Notes: generated from the sequence alone by a model not told the origin. Counted from the stretch's first letter, positions 32,991-45,361 are shown. The stretch: DNA of 64,000 nt from Bathynomus jamesi (GCA_023014485.1 JAJOZX010002713.1:310001-374000), one strand, 5' to 3'. A program made the numbers and translations.

Positions 32991-35900
32991 TAGGGTGTGT
33001 CAATTTTGGGGGTGAAATGACTAAATTGAAAATCATGTGATTTGGTAGCAATTTAATGTAATCATTTGACATGCAAAATAATATCCTTGCTTCAAAAACA
33101 ATAAAAAATAACTCCTACCTACATCAATTTTAATTAAAAAATTCAATTTTTCCGTAAATTCGTAACAAAATAACAAATGTGCGCAAACATCCTATCAACA
33201 TTTAAAGTGGCAATAAGATATCATTCAGAGTCTTTATTTGAAAGTAACCAATGCAGTCATGTCCTTTTTGCTGCGGTTCCTTGACATCAGCATTCGGCTT
33301 GCTACTTGCGCTTTGATGTAGCCTTCTCGCCTCTCGTGACTGTAAACTTGATTAGCTGCTTCTGTGACCATTTTCACACATCTCTCCACACTCTGAGTGT
33401 GAGAAGGCTACTTTGGCACTTGCATTGGGGCCTCTTTAAGTTGTGTTAAATCTTTGTTTGTTATACATGTTGTCATTGGTGGCTCCAAAACTTCCGAACT
33501 CAAATTAACTAATTCTGACAATTTCGTGGCATTGACGTTTATCGGAGGTACCTTTCTTGTCTGAACAGAGCAGTCTCCCAGCTGGTCATCATCTAGTGAT
33601 GTTCCACTAAGCTTTAGAATGATTTCCACAGCCTCAGTTCGCTCTTTGGTACAGTGGCTGCAGAGTATTGCTTGCAAAACTGCCTCTGGCCTAGCATACC
33701 AAGCGTACCTTCTCACCACAGGTAACACGATGTCCACCACTACTTTCCTTTGGGTTCTCAGTAGCTGTAATTGAAACAAGATGTGGTTGGGCCCCTCCAT
33801 CCACATTGGATTAAGTTTTACATTGAACCAGTGAGGAAGATAAAACCTAATAATAAATTCAACAATCAACATCAAATTCTGTAGCATTTTGCCCTTCAGT
33901 GCATGTTTGGAAACCCAAATCCTGCAGAAACGAATCGCTGTAGTTAACCAACGACTGTGACTTACGGGTCCAATCTCCAGAGAGCCAGATTTTGAGGCAA
34001 CTCTCCTGATCTGATTGCTTGAACAATACGATAAGATTGATCCGTGCTGAGGTCTTTGATAACTTCTTCAGACAACACTGGAAGGGGAGGGCCTACTTCG
34101 ACCTTTGGAAATTTTGTATTTACTTCTAATTCCGTTGCTTCATCTAGCATGTTGCCAAGGGGGCCTGACCACTTGTTGTTGCTCTTTGTAGGACCATCAA
34201 GTTCCTGGATGAGACGACGAAGAGGTAGTTCCCTGTGTGCAAATCACATACAATCCAAACAAGCCTTCTTCCAAGTTTTTTCTCTAAATGCGTCATAACA
34301 CCGCCCTGCCATCCAGTGTTCACCGCAGTTGAGTCTCCACCAACGGCCTGCAGTGAACTGTCAAATCTTTTTTCTTGAAGCCAACATATTATTTGATCAG
34401 CAATTGCCTCTGCATGTTTCTTGCCTTCCACTTCTGCTTCAGGAACAAAGTGAAACAAATAGCAGCCACCAGGTTCGGAACACACAGAGTAGTGTTCTTC
34501 TTTGATGAGACCGGGAAACTTTCTGTCCATTCCCTCTACCTCTAGGAGAACATTTGTGTCATCTCTTCTTCCATCAAACAAAAGGCAAGAGAGACCTTCC
34601 TCCTTCAAATCTTTTTCATGCCGATCAGATATTTCCTTCACTATTTTTTCTTGTGCTCTTCTTATCTTATGATCTATCACTAAGGATGTATCCTCTCGGC
34701 TGATGAGGCCTGCATCTATCCAAGTGGCAGTGGCAATCTCTGCAGTCTCTCGTAGTCCCGTATGGTGGCGAATACTGGCAAAGGCAATGTTTGAGATGTC
34801 TTTAGTGTTGTATTTCATTCTCTTTGGCGAAGGTTCAGATGGCATTTTGGAGCTATCATCTGATGTTGCTTCTTTCTGTTCATCTGAAGAGCTTTCAAAG
34901 AAGTGAGAAACCTCTTGATAGAGCTCTTCATCTCTTTGGGTGGCTTCTTCACTCTTCTTTTTCTTCCTTTCTTCCCTCTCTCGGATTTTCTCTTTTTTCT
35001 AAGCAATAACAATCTGTTTTTTGGTTTCTGAATAATCTGCTGAACCAATCTGCATACTTCCTTGGCCTCCTGCCTTTGTTCTCTGCGCCTTTATGAAAGC
35101 CAGCTCCAAAACAGGGATCTTCTTCTCACGAGGACAGCGACAATCACTGTGAGGGTGAGGTTCTCTTCTGCATGAGGGAGAACAATTGGCTTCAGAACAC
35201 AACACTATGAGACACTGGCAGTTAAAAATGTCAAGAAGAGTATCAAGTGTGTGCAGAAATTTATTTTTCTTTGTTAGTTTTCCTTTACCAAGTGATGTCT
35301 CAACTGCTTTGTGCCACAGCTTTGTTAATTTTAGCTCAATAGTTCTATACTGATTGAGTACAGGTGGTTTGAATAACACATTAGCTTTTTTCCATTGATG
35401 CAGAAGAGGGGGAATCATGTCCCTTATGAGCTCTTTCTCTGTGTAGTTCCTTCTATCCTTTGTATTTTGTTCACGAAGGAGTAACCCTAGTCTCAGCATG
35501 TCTCGCACTGTTGGTAGTTCTGATACGGGAAGCTCCTTGCCTGTACCGCCTAACAGGCTCAAGTGGCATGACGACTGACCGCTTGTCTTCAATTTTGGCA
35601 TCTTAGGAATATCTGAAAAGAAAGAAAAACATTTAAGTATTTTATATCAATTACGATGTTTCAAAGTTTAGTCATTCGATGTTCTAAAATTCAATAAAAT
35701 ATATTTCATGGGATTACAACATAATTAGACAGAAGAATATGATAATAATAAATAATTGTAATAATCAATAATCCATACTTACAGTTAAACTGTAGTATTC
35801 GTCTAGTAGAATAACTATGAAGTAGGTACAAGAGCAATAACAGCAAACCACCGTCTATGACATCTAAGAGGCAACTGAGGACTGAGAGTGAGGGACAGTT

Positions 35901-36178
35901 CTATTCATGTTGTGACTTGTACATTGTACAACAACTATATGACCTTGAAAACACTCCATATGCAATCAGTGGGATAATTCTGTGACAGATGAATAGTTAA
36001 TCAATTTATGTCCTATTATTTAGTAAGAGTCAATTTCTGAAACTTTAAGGTAAAATTGATGTAGGTAAGGGTTATTTTATTTAATTTTGGTTGGCGAATT
36101 TCAAGTTTTGACATGAAAAGACTATATTTTCACTACCAAAATTGATTTGAAAAAAGCTGACAAAATTGACACACCCTA
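32991..36178 (-). mobile_element. TAGGGTG-ended hAT-like element A, inserted in polymerase B
   Basis: Perfect 18-bp inverted ends TAGGGTGTGTCAATTTTG. The 9-bp TTGCCACAT lies at 32982-32990 and again at 36179-36187, and the polymerase zinc-segment reading continues across it when the insert is ignored. Length 3188 bp. It carries one transposase-like gene on the minus strand. The TAGGG start agrees with the hAT terminal pattern (YARNG); a 9-bp duplication is one base longer than usual for hAT, or one base is shared by chance. Confidence 0.9.
33408..35601 (-). pseudogene. hAT-like DDE transposase of element A
   Basis: Minus-strand protein of about 700 residues. From 35601 to 34144 the same frame is open except for one TAG at 34999. 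The N-terminus has LPTVRDMLRLGLLL and a Cys-rich segment (CSPSCRREPHPHSDCRC); a Lys/Glu-rich linker follows. The catalytic region has LLFDGRRDD (candidate first Asp), VGGDSTAVNTGW (second Asp) and VWIVCDLHTGN (Cys/His pair). Near 34230 the frame shifts, then near 33970 shifts again just before a HSRWLTTA block, and the C-terminal part (33887-33408) has the helical WYARPEAVLQAIL region. The motif order equals that of the proteins in elements B and C. It is non-functional here. Confidence 0.7.
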
Positions 36179-36187
36179 TTGCCACAT

Positions 36188-38964
36188 GGTATGTGAGCAG
36201 TGTAAAAGCTCCGAATGTGAAAGCCGTGTAGTTGAAGCTGAGAAGAGGGACTGTGATGTGTGAAGACGCACATTTTTCAATAATAACTGTTTTGAGCTCC
36301 ATAAATCAATTGGCACGTGCAGGAAAATGAGAATCTGTGAATGTGGTATGTTTCATATGATGGATAATTGGGGGAATTTCAAGCATAAATGTTATGAAAT
36401 TCACTGTCCTACATGCCAAGAGAAATATAAGGCGGATGGAGTAAAGCACGTATGTTATATGAAAGATGCTAAGCCTAAAAATAACCCTTGTATAACTGTG
36501 TACTACGATATAGAAACATACACGATCGCAGAAACCAAAGAGGTTATTCCACATTTACTTGTAAGCCAGACTATCTGTGATGAGTATGTGAAGATCGAGT
36601 GTGACGAGTGTCACAAATGCGGTAATGTACAAACGTTTTTAAAACGAGTGCCTACGATAGCCCTGTGAAACTCTTTGTGTCCTATATTGTCAAGCTAGCG
36701 GACAAGTTAAAAAAATGACTGTGTATATTCTCGCCCATAACGGGGCAAAATTTGACACAAAGTTCCTTTATAAGGAGTTGCTTGAGCACGAGTCATCTGA
36801 GATATTTACAGGTGACCCCTTGAAAAGAGGCAACAAGCTAATACAGATGCAAATAAGAGGTAATGTGCAGTTTAAAGACACTTTATTATTCACACCTTTG
36901 TAAATTAGCAAAGCTACCCAAGGTGATGGGCGTAGCTGCTGAAGTTTCAAAAGGATATTTCCCTTACACATTCCTCACTAGCGAAACTTTAAATTACGTA
37001 GGACTACCTCTACCCAAACATTACTTTAACTATGAATGTATGAGTACAGATGAACGTGAAGATTTTGACCGATACTACAACAGTTTTAATGAATCTAGTC
37101 CTTATAGTATAGCTGATGAATGTGAGCGTTATTGCGTGAGTGATGTGCGCGTACTTAGAGTATGTTTCCAGGCCTTTAGAAGGATGTACATAGGTCGTTT
37201 CAAATGCGATCCGTTGCAAGTCGCAACCACCATCGCCTCATTATGTTTTACGGAGTTCAAGAATAACTTCATACCTAAAGACACCTTAGCCATTATTCAC
37301 AGAAACATTCCCCGCAGTTATGGGCACAAGTCTATTTACTGGCTCTTACACCTACAACAGCAGTCAGGCGTATACATAAAGCATGCCCGCAACACTGGTG
37401 AAGTACCCATTAAGGTTAATGGTCGTGTTTTTTTGGGTTGATGGTCTAAGTGAAAACCGTGTCACTGGTGAGAAGACTGTGTACTCTTTTAACGGTTGCT
37501 GGTGGCACGGATGTCCCCGTCCTGAGTGTGGAATCGCAGGAGATATCCACGTTAGATCTCCTACTGACTGTCTTGCGTGGACCCGCACCCGCGATCAACT
37601 TATAGGATCCCAGTTCACTCACAAAGTCTTGTGGGAGCATGAGTATGATACACGGATGGAGACAGACGGACAGTACCGTGAAGAAATAAACACGATCAAG
37701 CGTTCAATGGTGCTGGATCCTCACAAATGCGGTGATAGCTTGTTCGGAGGGCGTACAAATCCCTTCAAGCTATACTTTCCGCCTACGGAGGGTGTGAAAC
37801 TCCATTACTACGACTTCTGTTCTTTATACCCCTACGTGATGAAGAACAATCCGTACCCCGTAGGTGCGCCTGAGAAACTTGTGGGGCCTGACCTACCCTC
37901 CATCGACGAGTTCTCAAGAAATTTGAACGGGTACTATTTCGGCCTTTCTTTCATAGACGTACTTCCCCCTCGCGATTTATGGATGCCGATCTTACCCGTC
38001 GTTATCGATCACAAGCTCATGTTTCCATTGTGCGTGAAGTGCGCAGAAGAGAACAATGGTGAGTGTGACCATACAACCCACCAGCGTAAGATTAGAGGTG
38101 TATATACAAGTCCAGAGCTGGATCTAGCTGTTCGCCATGGCTACAGCATATTGAAGATACATGAGGTGTGGAGGTTTCAGAAGCTACCCAAACTTTTCAC
38201 ACCACATATAAACGCTTTTTTGAAAGATAAGGTCGAAGCATCAGGGTATCCGCGAGGAGTTGATACCGAAGATGAAAAGTCGGCCTATATTCAACGTTAC
38301 CGTGACCGTGAAGGTATACAGCTTGACCGATCCCAAATTGCAAAGAACCCTGGCAAGCGCTTTAGTGCAAAGTTGTGTCTAAACAGTCTTTGGGGAAAAT
38401 TTGCACAGAATACAGGCAAAGGGAACGTTCATTTGGCACAAAGTTATAGTGAAGTCTGGGATTATGCCAATGCTCCCGATAAAGAGGTCATGGAGATCAT
38501 GAATGTAAGTAATACTTACATAATAAAGTACAACAATACCGAATTAACCACAGATACCTTACGAGTTACAAACAGACCTGTAGCCAGCTTCACAACGGCC
38601 TACGCCCGCATAAAACTTTGGGGCTTATTGCATTTTCTTGGGTGGAGGGTATTGTACGCTGATACAGTTAGTGTGATATTCACAGAGAGGGAGGGTGAAT
38701 ACATGCCTCCTATTGGTAAATTCATCGGCGAGTTGACTGATGAGATCAAAGATGAGTATGGAGACACCGCATACGCCGACTCTTTTGTCTCAACAGGACC
38801 AAAAACTTATGGGGGTACGAGTGAGGGTGGGGGAGGATATGAAATATATCATGAAGGGAAAGGGTATCACGCTCAACCATGCGAATCGGCGGGTCGTTAA
38901 CTTTGAATCGTTGAAGGATCTAGTGTGTTTGGATGATGTTGGGGCGATCGGCCGCCCCAATTAA
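36188..38964 (+). pseudogene. Polinton protein-primed DNA polymerase B, exonuclease and polymerase domains
   Basis: Plus strand, five overlapping frame pieces. A Cys-rich zinc region (36188-36480) is followed by Exo I (YYDIETYT) near 36505, Exo II (AHNGAKFDTKF) near 36733 and Exo III (YCVSDVRVL) near 37135. The longest frame, 37383-38900, has motif A DFCSLYPYVMKN near 37811, motif B LCLNSLWGKFAQN near 38375, and motif C at 38652-38680. Motif C reads YADTVS, so the second metal-binding carboxylate of the DTD core (codon 38667-38669) is Val. The frame shifts near 38850, and the C-terminus is lost after about 38964, where unrelated repeats begin. The protein would replicate the element from a terminal-protein primer. 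Frame breaks near 36665, 36900 and 37420 also disable it. Confidence 0.93.
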
Positions 38965-39330
38965 CTGTAGGCACCCACAATTTTCGGGCGCAGAACACCT
39001 ATAGGAAACGGTACTATAGGTGCCGTAACACCTATAGGAAATGTTACCAGTTACTGGTACCTATGATACCGTACCCTTTGGATACCATAATCTTTGATGT
39101 GTCTATTGTTAACTTATTAACTTATTTATTACACGTATTTGTAAATATATATATACACACCTTGAATATAATCTTTGATGTGTCTATTGTTAACTTATTT
39201 ATTACACGTATTTGTAAATATATATATATATACACCTTGAATATAATCTTTGATGTGTCTATTGTTAACTTATTTATTACACGTATATATATATATATAT
39301 ATATATATTGGAAGATGCCACAAGTTAATA
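38965..39330 (+). repeat. Repeats at the broken right edge of the Polinton
   Basis: First a short ACACCTATAGGAAA repeat (two copies, 38996-39040). Then about three tandem copies of a 75-82-bp unit, CTTTGATGTGTCTATTGTTAACTT followed by ATTACACG and a TA/TG tract (39090-39300). These give apparent ORFs on both strands that are not genes. Confidence 0.85.
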
Positions 39331-39589
39331 GGTGTGGCCGTGCAGTTATTTCAATGAGTAAATAATGATGTATTATCACCAGACAACGTCAGAGTTGTTA
39401 AATCATGTGAAATCTTTATATATGGCTTCTCCCGTCCAACTGCTCCCAAAAGTATTGTACATAAACACAAGATTGAGATGAATAAACTTATAAAAATTTT
39501 ATTATTAGAAATTTATTTGAACAAATATGAGAACATTAACGGTTAAATAATTGCTTTGGAACATAACTTAGTAGCGTGCATGATTGTAA

Positions 39590-39626
39590 AACTATATATA
39601 TATATATATATATATACTGTACATAT

Positions 39627-39676
<50 letters not shown>

Positions 39677-39765
39677 TGTACATATACACACTTATATATA
39701 TATATATTATATATATATATACTGTACATATACACACACTTATATATATATATTATATATACGTC
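39590..39765. repeat. (TA)n microsatellite with TACTGTACATATACACAC units
   Basis: Three repeats of TACTGTACATATACACAC separated by long TA tracts. Frames of Tyr-Ile repeats on both strands are artefacts. Confidence 0.95.
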
Positions 39766-40167
39766 TTCGAAAGCTATGGAATTCATGATATAAAGGCGTC
39801 TGACTGTAGCTCTACTTATATCCGACATTACTGTACTATTTCCTATTAACTCCATTTCTATACTTAGTATTTGAGCTGTCAATGTATTCTATTGTCATTT
39901 CGTATTATTAATATTTGTCACATGAACTATGGTCTTGTCCCAATGTCCAAATGGAAATATTCAGTAAATCATAACATGGTTCAACAAAGTTTTTCTCCAT
40001 TTGATAAATGTGGGTGAGTCTTATGTTCTTTTTTACGCTGATTAAAAAAATGAAAACACGTTTTTTTCTATCACCCACAGTTTTTGAGGGAATTGCAATT
40101 TAAAACCCTTTGAGATCGAGATAGAATTCCTCAGTTTGCTTCATGATACGAGATTTATTGTTAGTCA

Positions 40168-40260
40168 CCTTTTCCCACCTGCCCCTACCTTCCACGAGGA
40201 AGAGGAGGAAGGAAGAGGAGGAAGGAAGAGGAGGAAAAGGTAGGGGGGCAGGTGGGAAAA
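40168..40260. repeat. Inverted repeat with purine-rich loop
   Basis: CACCTTTTCCCACCTGCCCC at 40168 is mirrored by its near-perfect complement ending GGTGGGAAAAGGTG at 40260. The 30-bp loop is GAGGAGGAAGGA-type tandem purine repeat. It would form a strong hairpin. Confidence 0.8.
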
Positions 40261-40564
40261 GGTGAGGTCACCCGCGGGACAGAGAAGGAGGATGGAGGAC
40301 GGGGTGGGGGTGGAGCGGGGGATAGTCGGGGAGAGGGTCGTGTGGTGTTATGACGTCACATGATTTGGCGTGGGTGAGTGTGGAGTGGAAAATGCAGGCT
40401 TAGTCATCTTCTTAGGGTGGTCAGAGTAACAAGTTTCAAGAACGGTTCGTCAGCATACCAAACTGTAAGTTGAAATTGTTTTATTTCTGTAACGTAATTA
40501 TCTGATTTTTCTTATATTATAATATGCATATTCTATAATGCTTGACTTAGTTTTTCTGTTTTAT

Positions 40565-40908
40565 ATATTTGTTGAAATAAAAGCGGGGTAAGGATTAATT
40601 ATGTATGGGATAGAAACGTGTTTATAGGTATAGCGAGTTTTTCTTTTTCAATCTTAGTGCTTCTCGTCAGATTTTATCATAATATAAACCAGATTGATTA
40701 AATATGTAGAGTCCGCAGCGGGTACCATCGAGGGCGATATTTGTTGAAATAAAAGCGGGGTAAGGATTAATTATGTATGGGATAGAAACGTGTTTATAGG
40801 TATAGCGAGTTTTTCTTTTTCAATCTTAGTGCTTCTCGTCAGATTTTATCATAATATAAACCAGATTGATTAAATATGTAGAGTCCGCAGCGAATACCAT
40901 CGAGGGCG
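40565..40908 (+). repeat. Tandem duplication of a 172-bp unit
   Basis: The 172-bp segment starting ATATTTGTTGAAATAAAAGC (40565) is repeated immediately at 40737, with only one or two differences near the end (GGGTACCATCGAGGGCG / GAATACCATCGAGGGCG). It lies just upstream of the ZMYM1-like hAT fragment. Confidence 0.9.
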
Positions 40909-40960
40909 ACCACAGTCATATGCGTACATTCATATGTATATTACGTGCCTATAGTGGACA

Positions 40961-41575
40961 TTGTCAAAGAAACAATTCACGTACGAGGCAGACGATGAAC
41001 CAATTCAGAATCCCAAGCAAAAGTTCAAGGTGAATTTTTATTTTGTAGTCTTGGACTCGGCAATACAATCAGTTGAACAAAGATTCACACATATGCATCA
41101 AGTTAGTTCTTTGTTTGGCTTCCTTTATGACATCCACAAGATGCAGACAATGACAACGAAGGAAATAATGGATCATTGTTTAACACTAGAAAAAGCTTTA
41201 CAACATGGTGATAATAAAGATATTGATGCTGCAGATATGTGTGGTGAATTACAAGTCATTGCAAGAAGGGTGGAGAAAAGTGCATCCCCACGAGACATTC
41301 TGAAATTTATTTGCAAAAAAAAGCTGACAGATAGTGTTCCAAATGTATTTATTGCTTTACGTATTCTCTTAACACTCCCTGCATCTGTGGCCAGTGGTGA
41401 GCGAAGTTTTTCCAAACTAAAATTGATAAAAACGTATTTACGCTCAACCATGACGCAAGAAAGACTTGTTGGGCTTTCTACTCTGTCAATAGAACATGAA
41501 ATGGCTGAGAAACTGGACTTGAAACAACTTGTTCGCACATTTGCCAGAACAAAAGCACGAAAAGTAAAATTTTGA
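40961..41575 (+). pseudogene. ZMYM1-like hAT transposase, C-terminal fragment
   Basis: An open frame of about 204 codons with the C-terminal part of a hAT transposase of the ZMYM1-like type. It has the region KFKVNFYFVVLDSAIQSVEQR, then the dimerisation domain LTLPASVASGERSFSKLK followed by LIKTYLRSTMTQERL. The catalytic Asp residues and zinc fingers are absent. A likely right terminus of such an element, ending ACCCTGGCACCGGCCCTG, is at 46248. That would make the hAT at 42040-45897 an insertion into its 3' region. The left end is missing. Confidence 0.8.
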
Positions 41576-42410
41576 TGGAACTGAACTTCATGGGTCATGA
41601 TATAATTATAATATAATTTTAAGCTTTATTTTGAAGTAGGTAATCAATGAAAAACACAAACATAATGCAATCATGTAGCTAGCTTCTTTAACCTATTATT
41701 ATTACAGTATTAAATAATTTTGTTATTGTTATATACAAGCAGTGAAAAAATAATGGGATACAATTTATGTTTATATATTATTTTCAAAGAACCTAAAAAA
41801 AAAGTTCCGTGTTTGACAGAATTAAATATACTAATCTTTTTTCTTTTAGTAAATAACAAATGAGAGCATTGTAAATCATTCTTATTATTTCGTTGTAAAT
41901 TTATAATTATAGTGTACATAATTTAGGTAAACCTAAATAACATCTTATGTACCTAGGTTAAGTGCTATACACAGCAGACAAGCATATCCTTAAAAATGAC
42001 AAAAAAGTCTGAAAACTTGAGTGTAATTCCATCTGTGTTCAGTGACCGACTGGCCCACCGGTATACCGGGAAATTTCCTGGTGGGCCCCCAGTACTTGGG
42101 CCCAGAGCCGTGTGAACAACGGTGCACAAGGAGGGGTGCGGGGGCCAGAGTTCATTGGGCACCGTTAATATAAATAACTGAGCACCGTTAATATATATAT
42201 ATATATATATTATCTTATAAACGCAAAGACTTTGCGTTTATAAGATAATTAAGTATCACAATTATAAATATGGTTACTTATTAACGATTGCATGTTTCCT
42301 TAATCGCTTGCGCCATTTTGTATTTTACGGCTTGAGCTGACACTCTTTTTGGACTTTTTGTCTTTTAAATTTATATTATCATTTATATTTCTTTCTTTTC
42401 AGATGAAACA

Positions 42411-45361
42411 ATGAAGTCAGGGGCACAGAAGAGAAAGGAAAGAGACGCAAAATTACGTGCAGAAAGTGCTAAGAAGTAAAAAAAAGTGAGACTTTTTTAA
42501 TGACCCGAAAACAGCAGTGACAATAGTAGAAACTAGTGTTGCTTCTTCATCTACATCAGTGGTGCACAAACGTTTTTGATGTGAGGGCCAAGCGAAGAAA
42601 ATAACTAAATGTATTTGCCTACTTACTTTCCATCTAAGTCATAAATTGGGTCACTTTTATATTCTAACTTTTTCATTGAATTGAAAAGACCCGTGGGGGA
42701 CACATTTGGCCCGCGGGCCAGGGTTTGTGCATCACTGATCTACATCGTCTCGTGCACAAGAACCAGAATTGCAAACTATTACTGCAGAAATAGAAACCGT
42801 ACCTGAAATTGAAACTGAACATGAACATGAAATTGAAACTAAAGCTGTACGTGAAACACAATCTGAAACTGAAATTACTGTACACGGAACTGGAAGAGCT
42901 GATCATGTATCAGACAGTGAAGATGCTCAAGAAATCGAAAACGAGATGTTTGAAAAGATTAAGCGTGATTCAGCTAATCTGGATGCTTTTTTTGATTATC
43001 ACCCACAGCAGCCATTGACAGATGTACCCTTCATACCGCAAAAGGTCTACTGGCGTTCAGATGACAACATAAAGCGAGAATAGCTGACATATTCTGTTAA
43101 ACAAGAATCGATATTTTGCTCTGTGTGTCTCGCATATGCAGAAACAAAGGAGAAAAATGTATTCATCACTGGAATGCGTGATTGGAAACACATTTACCAA
43201 CGCATAAGTGAACATGAATCATCCAAAACTCACAACAGTTGCGCAGAGGCTTTCATGTTAAGAAACCATGGAGCAGATATAGCAATACGTATGTTCACTG
43301 ATGCAAAAAATAAAAGACAAAGTGAAGTACAGCAGCGTCGACAAGTTTTGCACAGAATTATCGACATTGCCATGTTTTTAGGCAAGAGAGGACTTCCTTT
43401 CCGAGAAAATAAATCAGAAAGTGCATTCACGGTTTTTGAAACTGATGAAAGTATAGATCATGGAAACTTCTTAGAGTTGGTTCTACTTCTTGCAAAGTAT
43501 GATGATGTGTTGCAACAACATATGAGTAAAGTGGTTGATGAAAGCAAAAAACGACATGCTGCTAATCCTACCAGTCGTGGACGTGGATCCATTGTGACAT
43601 TTCTGTCAAAAACTACCATTGGTTATGTACTATCAGCTATAAAGAAAGCGATGTTGGAAATCATAACTGATGAGATACGATCCGCTGGTGTATTTTCAGT
43701 GCAAGTGGACACTGCACAGGATATAAAATCAGTGGATCAAGCTGCTGCTGTAGTCAGATATGTTCACGACCAAGTGTATGAGCGACTTGTTTCTCTGGTT
43801 GATGTTCATTCATCCACAGGACAATCTCTGTATGATTTCGTGATTCGTGCCTTCGAAACAAAAAACATTTCTGCACAGAGTTGCATATCAGACAGCACCG
43901 ATGGAGCTGCAAATATGTCAGGACAGTACAAAGGCTTGACATCCTTGTTTAAGGAAGCTTCACCTGAACACATACATGTATGGTGTTATGCACATGCGTT
44001 AAACTTAGTGATAGCTAACACAACTGAATGTACAACGACTTCTGTAAACTTTTTCGGTTTAGTAAATTCAGCAGCCAACTTCTTTCGGGAATCCTATTTG
44101 CGTATGGACATTTGGATTACATACCTAAAAGGACAAGACAGATTGAAACGTCTCCAACAGATTGGAGCTATTCGATGGTGGTCTAAAGATAAGGCTGTTA
44201 AAAGAATTTTTGGAAGTTTTAACGATCCAGGCGCCTCACTTTTTGCAGAACTGGTTCTTTCTTTGGAAGCTATTTCTAATTAAAATCATTTCAACACATC
44301 AGTACGGTATGAAGCTCAGACTCTTCGAGCAAACTTCTTGAAGTATGAAAACATTTTGCTCAGCCAAATATTTAAACGTTTTTGAATGCACAACTCCATT
44401 ATCTGAATACCTTCAGACTAATGGATTGGACCTGGTGAAGGCTTATGGCATGGTTACATCAACATTACAAAAACTTCGAAAAATGAGAGAAGATCATTCG
44501 TATTCATTAATTTCAAAAGCTGCTGACACTTTCATGTTACATTTTAATAATTACATGGAGGATACAGAAAATGACATAAGACTGGAAGCTAAGTTTTCGG
44601 AAGCTCGTGTTCGCAGAAAGAAGCGGCTAGATTCAGAAAAAGCACAGGATGAAGTGGTTCATGATCCAGAGCAGAAATTTAGAGTTGAACAGTACAATGT
44701 CATCATTGATAATGTTATTCAGAGCATTACATCACGATTTTCTGGCCAAGAGAAATTGTATGCTGACATGGCCTGTTTGGACCAGCGAAACTTCAGTGAC
44801 TTGGAATTCAATTTTCCAGATAATGCACTGAATGAATTGGACTCACTCCTAAAAAAGTACTTCTCCTCCACTTATAATGGCATTGTAGAGTTGAAAAATG
44901 AATTGCAATCGTTTGCGAAGAATTGGAAATCTTTGAAGTTATCTGAAACATACACGAGCATGGATATACTCGTCGATTCAGATGATCCTGATAAGGACAC
45001 AGATATTGACGATCTGGATGGTTTGATAACTTGTAGATCTGGAAAGTCTTGTAAGCAGTGCTGTACCTGTGCATATAAAATTCTGATGAAGTACAATTTG
45101 TACTCTAGGGCTTATGTTAATCTATTTTTGGCGTACAGATTCATCATGACTCTTTCAGTATCACAAGTTACTTGTGAACGACGTTTATCAAAATTAAAAC
45201 TGCTAAAAACAAAGACCAGAAACATGATCTCTCAGGATGTCTTGGAGACAGCTCTACTCATGTTTGTGGAAAACGATGTGTTGTCCAAAATTGATCGGGA
45301 ACGCATCATTGATGATGTTGCCAACAGAAGCAAGGAACTTAAACGACTGTTGATACCTTGA
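42411..45361 (+). pseudogene. hAT transposase (ZMYM1/DUF4371-like)
   Basis: Plus strand, beginning with MKSGAQKRKERDAKLR at 42411 just after a TTTTCAG splice-acceptor-like tract. A MITE interrupts the N-terminal region. Acidic/repeated GluThr sequence (42769-43083) and the TTF-like zinc region (43123-43260, with CLAYAETK and HESSKTHN) follow. The DUF4371 catalytic part (to 44283) has VQVDTAQDI (first Asp), CISDSTDGAANMSG (second Asp), CYAHALNLV (Cys/His) and AIRWWSK (the hAT RW motif). After a stop at 44281 the last part (44345-45361) has the dimerisation domain LSVSQVTCERRLSKLKLL. Stops at 43081, 44281 and the MITE make it non-functional. Total about 860 residues. Confidence 0.85.
42557..42738. 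mobile_element. 182-bp hAT MITE nested in the hAT element
   Basis: Begins CAGTGGTGCACAAAC and ends GTTTGTGCATCACTG. ATCTACAT occurs directly on both sides (42549-42556 and 42739-42746), an 8-bp duplication. It is too short for a gene. Confidence 0.93.

Larger units (their letters stand above)
23499..38964. mobile_element. Polinton/Maverick (adintovirus-like) element, decayed and twice interrupted
   Basis: A block of linked genes typical of Polintons. On the minus strand from left to right: protease, major capsid, small basic protein, minor capsid, integrase, three small conserved ORFs, packaging ATPase. On the plus strand: protein-primed DNA polymerase B. Removing the two insertions (27271-29707 and 32991-36178) leaves about 9.8 kb of core. 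Most genes have one or more frame breaks. The polymerase C-terminus is cut off near 38964, and no terminal inverted repeats or 6-bp duplication were seen, so the element is truncated on the right and probably on the left. It encodes virion parts, so it descends from a virus-like agent able to package DNA. Confidence 0.93.

Noticed and set aside
39556..39882. Tyr-Ile-rich ORFs up to 97 codons on both strands
   Set aside because: Pure product of TA/CA microsatellites.
42190..42250. TA tract and small palindrome (AGACTTTGCGTTTATAAG area) as a separate element
   Set aside because: Short and within the hAT element; no target duplication could be assigned.
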